Shown: piece by piece, positions 56,307 to 64,000 of the stretch
Layout of the letters: the number at the start of each line of letters is the position of its first letter
Position numbering within the stretch: the stretch's first letter is position 1
Origin: Gilliamella sp. N-G2
GTDB taxonomy: Bacteria; Pseudomonadota; Gammaproteobacteria; Enterobacterales; Orbaceae
Assembly: GCF_002142215.1 (NCBI RefSeq)
Contig: NZ_NAST01000010.1
Coordinates: 1 to 64,000 of the forward strand
DNA: 64,000 bases
Direction: 5' to 3'
Made by a program: the position numbers and the translations under genes
The notes under the pieces: generated by a model
Databases searched by the model: none
Told to the model about the DNA's origin: nothing
The model's input: the letters and a program-made list of their open reading frames with translations, nothing else

Positions 56307-57641
56307 ATTTTTAAACAAGTTTCTCGCTTTTATCGTAAAATGTTTCAGCATGAAGAACAGCAAAAATCGCACTATGTCTCCATTTCTCGCAATGAACATA
56401 ATATTTCTCGTAAAAATATAAGCGAAAATGCCCTAAAAGTTCTTTATCGCTTAAATAAACAAGGATATGAAGCTTATCTAGTTGGTGGATGTATTAGAGA
56501 TCTTCTCTTAGGTAAAAAACCTAAGGACTTTGATATTGCCACAAATGCTACTCCAGAACAAATTCAAAAGGTGTTTCGTAATTGTCGCCTGATCGGAAGA
56601 CGTTTTCGTTTAGCACACATTATGTTCGGTAAAGAGATAATTGAAGTCGCCACTTTTCGTGGTGATCATGATGATCAAAGTGAACAGGCCAATATCTCTA
56701 AACGATCGCAATCTGGCATGCTATTACGTGACAATGTATATGGTACGATTGAACAAGATGCTATCCGACGGGACTTCACGATGAACGCCCTTTATTATAA
56801 TGTTAAAGACTTTACTATCCGTGATTATTGTGGCGGATTAAATGATTTAAAAAATGGCGTTATTCGATTAATTGGCGATCCACAAACAAGGTATCGTGAA
56901 GATCCAGTTAGAATGTTAAGGACAATTCGTTTTGCCGCCAAACTTAACATGAAAATAGATCAAGCAACGGCTGATCCCATTAAAACGCTAGCCCCATTGC
57001 TAAAAAATATTCCATCGGCACGACTTTTTGATGAATCATTAAAATTATTGCAATACGGTCATGGTTACAACACTTATATCTTATTAAAACAGTACCAACT
57101 CTTTGAACAACTTTTCCCGGTAGTTGAACGCTTATTTGTACACAATAATAATGGCAATTTAGAGAAAATTATTGCTCACGTATTAAAAAATACTGATTAT
57201 CGAATAGCAAATGAGCAACGTGTCAATCCTGCATTTTTATATGCTGTCTTTTTTTGGTATCCAATTATAGAACAAACTCAGATTAATTGTATTGAAAGCG
57301 GCCTTCAGTATTATGATTCTTTTTCTATGGCTATAAATGATGTATTAAGCGAACAGTGCCGAATTATCGCAATACCCAAACGATTAACAAATATAATGAG
57401 TGATATTTGGCGTTTACAATTAAGAATGAAAAAACGAGAAGGAAAACGTGCCTTTGTGATTTTGGAACATCCAAAATTTCGCGCTGCCTATGATTTGTTA
57501 GAAATGCGATCATCTATTGAAAAAGGAGAATTGTTAGATTTAGCCAAATGGTGGGATGAATTTCAACATGTATCCACCGAAAGAAAAATATCTATGGTTA
57601 AACAACTTGGTAAAAGTAATAAACGACGCACTAAACGTTAA
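56307..57641 (+). CDS. pcnB: poly(A) polymerase I, with AUU start codon
   Basis: Adds 3' poly(A) tails that speed RNA decay. The 444-residue protein has the class II CCA-adding/poly(A) polymerase core: [48 protein letters not shown] and [17 protein letters not shown], with a basic C-terminus (NKRRTKR). No ATG or GTG fits the expected N-terminus. ATT at 56307 does: GAGG (56297-56300) lies six bases upstream, and the product reads [12 protein letters not shown], aligning with E. coli PcnB (MFTRVANFCRKV), which is known to start at AUU. folK does not follow. Confidence 0.93.
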   Translation: MFKQVSRFYRKMFQHEEQQKSHYVSISRNEHNISRKNISENALKVLYRLNKQGYEAYLVGGCIRDLLLGKKPKDFDIATNATPEQIQKVFRNCRLIGRRFRLAHIMFGKEIIEVATFRGDHDDQSEQANISKRSQSGMLLRDNVYGTIEQDAIRRDFTMNALYYNVKDFTIRDYCGGLNDLKNGVIRLIGDPQTRYREDPVRMLRTIRFAAKLNMKIDQATADPIKTLAPLLKNIPSARLFDESLKLLQYGHGYNTYILLKQYQLFEQLFPVVERLFVHNNNGNLEKIIAHVLKNTDYRIANEQRVNPAFLYAVFFWYPIIEQTQINCIESGLQYYDSFSMAINDVLSEQCRIIAIPKRLTNIMSDIWRLQLRMKKREGKRAFVILEHPKFRAAYDLLEMRSSIEKGELLDLAKWWDEFQHVSTERKISMVKQLGKSNKRRTKR

Positions 57642-57715
57642 TTTTCATTCGCACTTTTATAAATAACCGCTATAATGTTTTAATTAAAATAATCATAATT
57701 ACACTCTAATCATTG

Positions 57716-60097
57716 ATGAAAAAATTATCACTCTCTCTTATTGCTATAGCTGTTACATTTTCTTTCTATAATTATGATAGTAATAGCTATGCAATTGGCA
57801 TACCTGAAAACGATACTAGCAATCCTCAGTGTCTTATTAATGTACCAAAATTTGAGCGACCAATTGTAAATGGTGATATAAATACATTACCGATTAATGC
57901 AGAATCTAATGAATTTGAAGCAATTTATCCAGATTTAGCTATTTACAGTGGCGACGTGTATGTTGAACAAGGTAATCGCACCGTTCTAGCAGATAAAGTA
58001 ACTATTGATTCTAAAGATACAAATAACCGCATGGCAATATTGGATGGAAGCATCACTTATCAAGATAATCTAATAAAAATGAAAGGTGATCATGCGGCGA
58101 TAAATCTCAACAATAATGATTCGAATATGCATCCCAGTGAGTATCATTTAGTTGATCGACTTGGACGCGGTAAAGCTGATGAAATGAAGCTAGAAAAAAA
58201 TCGCTATATCATTCTAAAAAATGGTAGTTTCACTTCTTGCCCCGTAGATGATAGTACGTGGAATATTAAAGGAACTACGGTAATTCATGATAATGAAGAA
58301 CAATTACTCGAAGTCTGGAATGCTGTCTTTAGTATTGGTAAAGTACCCGTTCTATATTCGCCTTATTTACAATTACCAACTGGCAATAAAAGACGTTCAG
58401 GTTTATTAATGCCTATTTTAGGATATGATAGTGATGATGGAATTGATTTCGCATTACCTTTTTATTGGAACATTGCACCAAATTATGATGCAACATTAAC
58501 ACCAAGAGTATTACAACATCGTGGTGTACAATTACAAACTGAATTTCGCTATTTAAATCATTTAGGATTAGGAACTATCGCTTTTAGTTGGTTACAACAT
58601 GATAAAAAATACCAAGAAGATAGAAAAACATTATTAAATGGCAATAATTATGATGATAATAATAATCGATGGTTATTCCATTGGAAGAATGAGGAATTAA
58701 TAAATTATAATTGGCGCTTATTTACTGATGTTACACGGGTTAGTGATAAGCAGTATTTAAATGATTTGAACTCTAAATATGTTTCTCAAACAGCTGGATA
58801 TTTAACACAATTTTATAAATTAGCCTATAATGATAAAAATTGGGATGTAGCTTTAGGTTACAAACATTTTCAACCATTTTATTATAATTATCTCTATCAG
58901 ACCCAACCACAGTTGGATATTAACTACTATAATTACGATTTGGGTGCACTAAAATTCAAGACATTTTATCAAGTATCCCATTTTATTAATTCGGAAAAAA
59001 ACCAGCCTAATGCATGGCGAACTCACATTGAACCAACACTTAATTATACAGTAACTAATTCTTGGGCTTCATTAGCAACAGAAACAGGCTTTATGGCGAC
59101 TCATTATAATCAACAAAATCTTAAAAGATATAATAGAATAAATAAAAATTTAGATAAAAAATTAGATAGTAATGTAAATCGTTTTATGCCTAAATTTAGT
59201 CTGGATGGTAAAGTTATTTTCGAACGTGCCATTGAGTTTATGAATGGTTACAATCAAACTCTTGAACCTCGCATTAAATATACTTATATCCCCTATCGCA
59301 ATCAATCCAATATAAATAACTATGACTCAAGTTTTTTACAGGATGATTATATAGGATTATTTAGAGATCAACCATATAGTGGTCTAGATCGTATAGCATC
59401 GACAAACAAGCTTGCGACTGGTGTAACAACACGTTTTTATGATTCTAATAGAATTGAAAAATTCAATTTGTCTCTTGGTCAAATTACTTATTTCACTAAA
59501 TCTAAAACCAGTGAACATAATAATGAATTAGATAAAAATTCAGATACTGGCAGTATTACGTGGGCAACAGATAACTTTTGGCGCATCAATGATGATATTA
59601 TTTTTCGCAGTGGCATTCAATATGATACACGGATTGATACTTTTTCTTTGGCCAACACTACTTTTGAATATCGACCTAATAGTAATAAATTAATGCAATT
59701 ATCTTATCGATATGCCAATCATAATTATATTGCTACCGTAGATGACAGATACAAGAACTCTTCAGATAAACGTTATAAACAAGATCTATCTCAAGCAGGT
59801 ATTATGGCTAGTTGGCCATTATCAAATACAATTAGTGCTGTGGGTTCTTATTATTATGATATTAAATTTAATCAAATCGCAGATAGTTTTGTTGGCTTAC
59901 ATTATAGTGATTGTTGCTGGGGAGTGACTATGCAATATGGTCGGAAGCTAACAGATTGGGATAACAAAACACATGTTAGCAAATACAAAAATAAACTTTC
60001 AATTAACTTTGAATTACAAGGTTTAGGGAATAATCGTGATACCAAAGCTAAAATGTTAGACTTTGGAAAGTTACCTTATACATCAATATTTGAATAA
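57716..60097 (+). CDS. lptD: LPS-assembly protein LptD
   Basis: Outer-membrane beta-barrel that inserts lipopolysaccharide with LptE. The 793-residue protein has a signal peptide, an OstA-like N-terminal domain (AIYPDLAIYSGDVYVEQGNR) and a large C-terminal barrel with alternating aromatic strands. The four Cys used for interdomain disulfides appear conserved: C39, the one in FTSCPVDDS, and the adjacent pair in SDCCWG. The ATG at 57716 is used; a TTG lies three bases earlier. A TATAAT at 57671 may be its -10. surA follows after 62 bases. Confidence 0.96.
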   Translation: MKKLSLSLIAIAVTFSFYNYDSNSYAIGIPENDTSNPQCLINVPKFERPIVNGDINTLPINAESNEFEAIYPDLAIYSGDVYVEQGNRTVLADKVTIDSKDTNNRMAILDGSITYQDNLIKMKGDHAAINLNNNDSNMHPSEYHLVDRLGRGKADEMKLEKNRYIILKNGSFTSCPVDDSTWNIKGTTVIHDNEEQLLEVWNAVFSIGKVPVLYSPYLQLPTGNKRRSGLLMPILGYDSDDGIDFALPFYWNIAPNYDATLTPRVLQHRGVQLQTEFRYLNHLGLGTIAFSWLQHDKKYQEDRKTLLNGNNYDDNNNRWLFHWKNEELINYNWRLFTDVTRVSDKQYLNDLNSKYVSQTAGYLTQFYKLAYNDKNWDVALGYKHFQPFYYNYLYQTQPQLDINYYNYDLGALKFKTFYQVSHFINSEKNQPNAWRTHIEPTLNYTVTNSWASLATETGFMATHYNQQNLKRYNRINKNLDKKLDSNVNRFMPKFSLDGKVIFERAIEFMNGYNQTLEPRIKYTYIPYRNQSNINNYDSSFLQDDYIGLFRDQPYSGLDRIASTNKLATGVTTRFYDSNRIEKFNLSLGQITYFTKSKTSEHNNELDKNSDTGSITWATDNFWRINDDIIFRSGIQYDTRIDTFSLANTTFEYRPNSNKLMQLSYRYANHNYIATVDDRYKNSSDKRYKQDLSQAGIMASWPLSNTISAVGSYYYDIKFNQIADSFVGLHYSDCCWGVTMQYGRKLTDWDNKTHVSKYKNKLSINFELQGLGNNRDTKAKMLDFGKLPYTSIFE

Positions 60098-60159
60098 ACT
60101 AACTAATTAATTTATAGTGATAAAATTAATATCACAACAATAAAATGAGTTAAATAACT

Positions 60160-61470
60160 ATGAAATTATTAAAACTTTTTATTGCATTAAACTTAAGTAT
60201 TAATGTAGCACTAACACCACTTTCAACTTATGCAGCTCCTAAAGTTATAGAACAAGTTGCTGCTGTTGTTAACAATAATGTCATTTTAGAAAGTGACGTT
60301 AATGATATGCTAAAAACAATTAAGGCAAGTGCCGATCCTAGAACATTACCTAGTGACAAAGTACTTAGGCACCAAATCATCGAGCGTCTAATAGTTGAAA
60401 ATTTGATTTTACAAAAAGCAGCAAAAGCTAAAATTACTATTAGTGATGATGAAGTAACCGGTGCAATTGATGGAATTGCAGCTGATAATGGTATGACCAT
60501 CGATCAACTGAGAAGCAAATTATCAGCAATGGGCATTAGTTATAGTACTTATAGAGAACGAATTCATAATGACATATTAATTGATCAAACGCGTATGCAT
60601 GAGGTTAGACCGAGAATCAAAATTTCTCCTCGAGAAGTTGAACATTTGACTAAAACAATAACTAACCAACCTACCAACAATATTGATGTCAAAATCAGTC
60701 ATATTTTAATCGCTATTCCTGAAAAAGCTTCTAAACTACAAATAGACACAGCTACAAACAAAGCGATGGATATCATTAATCGAGCTAATAAAGGTGAAAA
60801 TTTTGCTAAATTAGCCACATCATATTCTAATGATGATCTTGCATTAAAAGGTGGCTCAATGGGGTGGAAGAAGATAAATGAACTACCTACAATATTTGAA
60901 GAACGACTCATCCGAGCACCAAAAGGTAGTATAATAGGACCAATTCGTTCGGGTGTTGGAATTCATATATTAAAAGTTGACGATACTCACTCTGAAGCAC
61001 CACAAAAAATTACACTACAAGAATTTAATGCTCGTCATATTTTAATTAAAACCAATGTATTAGTTACAGACCAAGTCGCTAAACAAAAATTAACTGATAT
61101 TCGTAAAGCCATTATTAATGGTTCAACGACTTTTGCTGCTGCTGCAAAAGCTAATTCAGAAGATACAGGTTCTAAAGATAATGGTGGAGATTTAGGTTGG
61201 AACAGACCAGACGTTTATGATAATGGATTTAGATCAGCGTTACTGCAATTAAAAAAAGGAGAAATAAGTCAACCAATAAGATCATCTTATGGTTGGCATT
61301 TAATTCAATTAATTGACACTAGACAGACTGATGCCACCAATATAGTTAAAAAAGATCAAGCTTATCGACTTATTTTCAATCGTAAATTTGCTGAAGAAGC
61401 ACAGGTTTGGATTCAAGAGCTAAAAGGTGACGCATATATCAAAATTACAGGTGAAGGAAAGAATGAATAA
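60160..61470 (+). CDS. surA: periplasmic chaperone/peptidyl-prolyl isomerase SurA
   Basis: Escorts outer-membrane proteins, including LptD, through the periplasm. The 436-residue protein has a signal peptide ([20 protein letters not shown]), a SurA N-terminal chaperone domain ([19 protein letters not shown]) and two parvulin domains (from about [12 protein letters not shown] and from [10 protein letters not shown]). It lies in the lptD-surA-rsmA-apaH cluster, and its last eight bases overlap rsmA. Confidence 0.96.
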   Translation: MKLLKLFIALNLSINVALTPLSTYAAPKVIEQVAAVVNNNVILESDVNDMLKTIKASADPRTLPSDKVLRHQIIERLIVENLILQKAAKAKITISDDEVTGAIDGIAADNGMTIDQLRSKLSAMGISYSTYRERIHNDILIDQTRMHEVRPRIKISPREVEHLTKTITNQPTNNIDVKISHILIAIPEKASKLQIDTATNKAMDIINRANKGENFAKLATSYSNDDLALKGGSMGWKKINELPTIFEERLIRAPKGSIIGPIRSGVGIHILKVDDTHSEAPQKITLQEFNARHILIKTNVLVTDQVAKQKLTDIRKAIINGSTTFAAAAKANSEDTGSKDNGGDLGWNRPDVYDNGFRSALLQLKKGEISQPIRSSYGWHLIQLIDTRQTDATNIVKKDQAYRLIFNRKFAEEAQVWIQELKGDAYIKITGEGKNE

Positions 61471-62260
61471 TCGTGTTCATCAAGGGCATTTTGCTCGTAA
61501 GCGATTTGGTCAAAACTTTCTTCATGATAATTATATTATCGAAAGTATTGTAGCCGCCATACAACCTAAACAAGGTGAGGCCTTAGTTGAAATAGGTCCT
61601 GGGCTTGCTGCATTGACAATACCTGTAAGTAAATTTGTCGATCATCTTACTGTTATTGAAATTGATAGAGATTTAGCTAGTCGATTAGTTGAAAATCCTT
61701 TTTTACAAAATAAAATCAGTGTGATTGAACAAGATGCTTTAAGCTTCGATTTTAATCAGTTGTCCGATACATTAGGTCAGCCATTAAGAGTATTTGGTAA
61801 TTTACCTTATAATATTTCAACACCATTGATGTTTCAATTATTCGAATATGCTTCAATCATCACTGATATGCATTTTATGTTACAAAAAGAGGTTGTTACT
61901 CGTTTAGTTGCTGCGCCTAACAGTAAAGATTATGGTCGCTTAAGTGTCATGGCACAATACTACTGTCAAATTATTCCTGTTTTAGAAGTACCACCTAGTT
62001 CTTTTAAACCGGCACCTAAGGTTGATTCAGCTGTAGTTAAACTAATACCTTACAAACAAAAACCATATTCAGTCAATGATATTAAAGTGCTGTCACGTAT
62101 TACTACTGAAGCATTTAATCAAAGACGTAAAACCATTCGCAATAGCTTAGGTAATTTATTTACTGCTGAGCAAATTAGTGAACTTGGTATTGATCCTAAT
62201 TTACGCGCCGAAAATTTGACAGTAGAACAGTATTGTCTATTAACAAACGCTTGGAAATAA
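61463..62260 (+). CDS. rsmA: 16S rRNA dimethyladenosine transferase
   Basis: Dimethylates A1518 and A1519 of 16S rRNA (KsgA). The 265-residue protein starts [20 protein letters not shown], like E. coli. SAM-binding motif [11 protein letters not shown] and catalytic [11 protein letters not shown] are present. GAAGGAAAG lies just before the ATG at 61463. In E. coli pdxA lies between surA and rsmA; here rsmA directly overlaps surA. Confidence 0.97.
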   Translation: MNNRVHQGHFARKRFGQNFLHDNYIIESIVAAIQPKQGEALVEIGPGLAALTIPVSKFVDHLTVIEIDRDLASRLVENPFLQNKISVIEQDALSFDFNQLSDTLGQPLRVFGNLPYNISTPLMFQLFEYASIITDMHFMLQKEVVTRLVAAPNSKDYGRLSVMAQYYCQIIPVLEVPPSSFKPAPKVDSAVVKLIPYKQKPYSVNDIKVLSRITTEAFNQRRKTIRNSLGNLFTAEQISELGIDPNLRAENLTVEQYCLLTNAWK

Positions 62261-62264
62261 CCTT

Positions 62265-63083
62265 ATGGCAAACCTTATAATTGGTGATATTCATGGTTGT
62301 TATGATGAGTTAATGCGACTACTTGAAAAAGCAAGTTTTTCGTCATCAGATACTTTATGGTTAACTGGCGATTTAGTTGCTAGAGGGCCAAAATCACTTG
62401 AAGTTATAAGATTTGTAAAAAACAACAGTGAGCAAATTAGGTTGGTTTTAGGTAATCATGACTTACATCTATTATCGATTTATGCCAATGTTACTCCTTC
62501 TAAAAAGAAGGATAACCTTGATGAATTAATTCACGCAGATGATTTTGATGAGTTAATGAACTGGTTACGTAAACAACCGCTTCTCCAAATAGACGAAAAA
62601 CTAAAACTTATTATGACTCATGCCGGAATTTCGCCCCAATGGGATTTGGAAACATTAAAAAAATGTGCTCTTGATCTCCATGTAGTGTTAAGCAGTGACT
62701 CATATCCCCTTTTTCTCGACAAAATGTATGGCAATTTTCCTGATGAGTGGTCAGCAGAGTTACAAGGATTAGACCGATTACGTTATATTGCCAATGCATT
62801 AACTCGAATGCGTTATTGTTACGAAGATGGAAGGCTTGATTTTTACTGTAAAAATCAACCAGATGAAGCTCCTTCAAAATTAAAGCCTTGGTTTACATTA
62901 TCCAGTAAAATTTCTTCAGATTATAGTATTGCTTTCGGCCACTGGGCTGCGCTAAATGGCAAAGGTACTCCTGAAAATATTTACGCACTCGATACAGGAT
63001 GTTGCTGGGGTGGGAAATTGACATGTTTGCGTTTTGAAGATAAAAAATACTTCAAAAAGAAAAATATGGAAACTAAAAGTTAA
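62265..63083 (+). CDS. apaH: diadenosine tetraphosphatase ApaH (symmetrical)
   Basis: Hydrolyses Ap4A to two ADP and also removes Np4A caps from RNA. The 272-residue protein has the calcineurin-type metal motifs [26 protein letters not shown] and [11 protein letters not shown], and the late AFGHWAAL region with DTGCCWGG. It follows rsmA by four bases. The apaG gene, which precedes apaH in E. coli, is absent. Confidence 0.97.
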   Translation: MANLIIGDIHGCYDELMRLLEKASFSSSDTLWLTGDLVARGPKSLEVIRFVKNNSEQIRLVLGNHDLHLLSIYANVTPSKKKDNLDELIHADDFDELMNWLRKQPLLQIDEKLKLIMTHAGISPQWDLETLKKCALDLHVVLSSDSYPLFLDKMYGNFPDEWSAELQGLDRLRYIANALTRMRYCYEDGRLDFYCKNQPDEAPSKLKPWFTLSSKISSDYSIAFGHWAALNGKGTPENIYALDTGCCWGGKLTCLRFEDKKYFKKKNMETKS

Positions 63084-63115
63084 AAATAACAAAACAATTT
63101 AAAGGTTATTTTATT

Positions 63116-64000
63116 ATGTCTGCACTATCTGTTATTAAATCAATTTGGAAAGTTATCAACTTAATCAGAGAAATTTTTCTTAACCTTGTTTTTTTAGTTA
63201 TTATCCTTTTGATTTTTAGTGGCATTGCCTTAATTAAAGAATCACAAAAGCAAGACATTATACCTCAGTATGGTACATTAGTTATGGATATTGAAGGGGT
63301 GGTTGTTGATAATTCGCTTTATAGTGATGAGATGTACGAATTACAAAATAAAATATATGGTAAAAGAGTAAATCTATCACGTGAAAATAGTTTATTTGAT
63401 TTAGTGCAAAAGATATCACAAGCGACATCTGATCCAAATATTAACAACATGGTGCTAAAATTAGACAATTTTGTTGGTGCAGATATGAGCACTTTGCAAT
63501 ATATTGGTAAATATTTAGATAAATTCAAAGCAGCAAATAAACCTATTTACGCTATTGGTTCCAACTTCAACCAAAGCCAATATTATTTGGCTAGCTATGC
63601 CAATAAAATTTATCTCACCCCATTAGGGGCTGTTAATGTATTTGGATTATCAGCAAATAATTTATACTACAAAACATTATTAGATAATTTAAAGATTAAC
63701 ACCCATGTTTTCCGTGTCGGAACTTACAAATCAGCTATTGAACCATTCATCCGAGATAATATGTCAGAAGAAGCGAGAGGTAACGCTTCTCGATGGTTGA
63801 ATTTAATGTGGAATAACTACCTTAATGACATTTCCACAGAGCGAAAGAAAGCAGCGACACAATTAGTTCCTCCGGCCGATAAAATGTTATCCGAACTAAA
63901 ATCGGTTAACGGCAATATGGCTCAATATGCTTTAACAAATGGATTAATTGATGCGATAACTTCTGAATTTGATTTTGAACTTGACGTTAAAATAAAACAC
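63116..64000 (+). CDS. sppA: signal peptide peptidase SppA, 67K type (5' part)
   Basis: Inner-membrane serine protease that degrades cleaved signal peptides. The frame is open to the window edge (295 codons), so it is partial. An N-terminal membrane anchor lies at about residues 21-41. The first protease-like domain includes NSLFDLVQKI, SQYYLASYANKIYL and catalytic Lys K205 in FRVGTYKSAIEPF, matching K209 of E. coli. The nucleophile serine lies beyond the window. AAGG is about ten bases before the ATG. It begins 32 bases after apaH. Confidence 0.93.
   Translation, partial: MSALSVIKSIWKVINLIREIFLNLVFLVIILLIFSGIALIKESQKQDIIPQYGTLVMDIEGVVVDNSLYSDEMYELQNKIYGKRVNLSRENSLFDLVQKISQATSDPNINNMVLKLDNFVGADMSTLQYIGKYLDKFKAANKPIYAIGSNFNQSQYYLASYANKIYLTPLGAVNVFGLSANNLYYKTLLDNLKINTHVFRVGTYKSAIEPFIRDNMSEEARGNASRWLNLMWNNYLNDISTERKKAATQLVPPADKMLSELKSVNGNMAQYALTNGLIDAITSEFDFELDVKIKH

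Noticed and set aside
1-64000. CRISPR arrays, tRNA or rRNA genes, insertion sequences, prophage
   Set aside because: No regularly spaced repeats, tRNA T-arm patterns other than in ssrA, transposase motifs or phage structural genes were seen.

Overview
The window is AT-rich chromosomal DNA from a gammaproteobacterium close to the enteric bacteria. It carries enteric-type mukFEB, fabR, oxyR, rarA, ybiYW, lptD-surA-rsmA-apaH, class Ia nrdAB and pntAB. Its tmRNA encodes the enteric tag ANDENYALAA. The low GC content, compact gene blocks, several sugar and nucleoside uptake genes and mprF-virJ fit the Orbaceae (Gilliamella-like insect-gut symbionts) best. That placement is inferred from recalled family features, not from a database search.

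Layout. 1-4.8 kb: a sugar-acid catabolic operon (2-hydroxyacid dehydrogenase, KDPG aldolase, mannose-family PTS IIC-IID-IIB-IIA) behind two identical palindromic operators. 4.8-8 kb: a possible degenerate M28-peptidase-like membrane protein, then lolA and rarA in divergent orientation. 8-10.4 kb: a secreted protein of unknown role and a long non-coding stretch. 10.4-14 kb: nrdAB with two NrdR boxes and a perfect FNR box. 14-18.6 kb: a small lipoprotein between two copies of the same terminator, then the glycyl radical enzyme pair ybiY-ybiW with a strong CRP site. 18.6-25.3 kb: a periplasmic two-lobed aspartic-protease-like protein, a YciT-type regulator, glnD, an AEC transporter and an HD hydrolase. 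25.6-30.5 kb: mprF-virJ (lysyl-phosphatidylglycerol synthesis and turnover) and an EamA exporter. 31-39 kb: ghrB, ssrA, a decayed MFS gene, an McrBC restriction system, and a MerR regulator divergent from a diverged LepA/EF-4 paralogue. 39-45.7 kb: mukFEB. 46-49.8 kb: nucleoside salvage (MFS, nucleoside hydrolase, ribokinase with an HTH extension). 50-53 kb: pntAB. 53-56 kb: a secreted alpha/beta hydrolase and oxyR-fabR. 56-64 kb: pcnB (AUU start), lptD, surA, rsmA, apaH and the 5' part of sppA.

How the genes work together. Envelope biogenesis is well represented (LolA, LptD, SurA, SppA, FabR, MprF/VirJ). Redox and anaerobic themes recur: FNR-like sites, a glycyl radical enzyme, transhydrogenase and OxyR. 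Sugar and nucleoside scavenging fits a gut resident.

The item most worth following up is the MerR-controlled LepA paralogue. Others are the two-lobed aspartic protease, the HTH-ribokinase reading frame with an internal start, and a candidate small RNA or attenuator upstream of the EamA gene. No CRISPR array, tRNA, rRNA, insertion sequence or prophage was seen.
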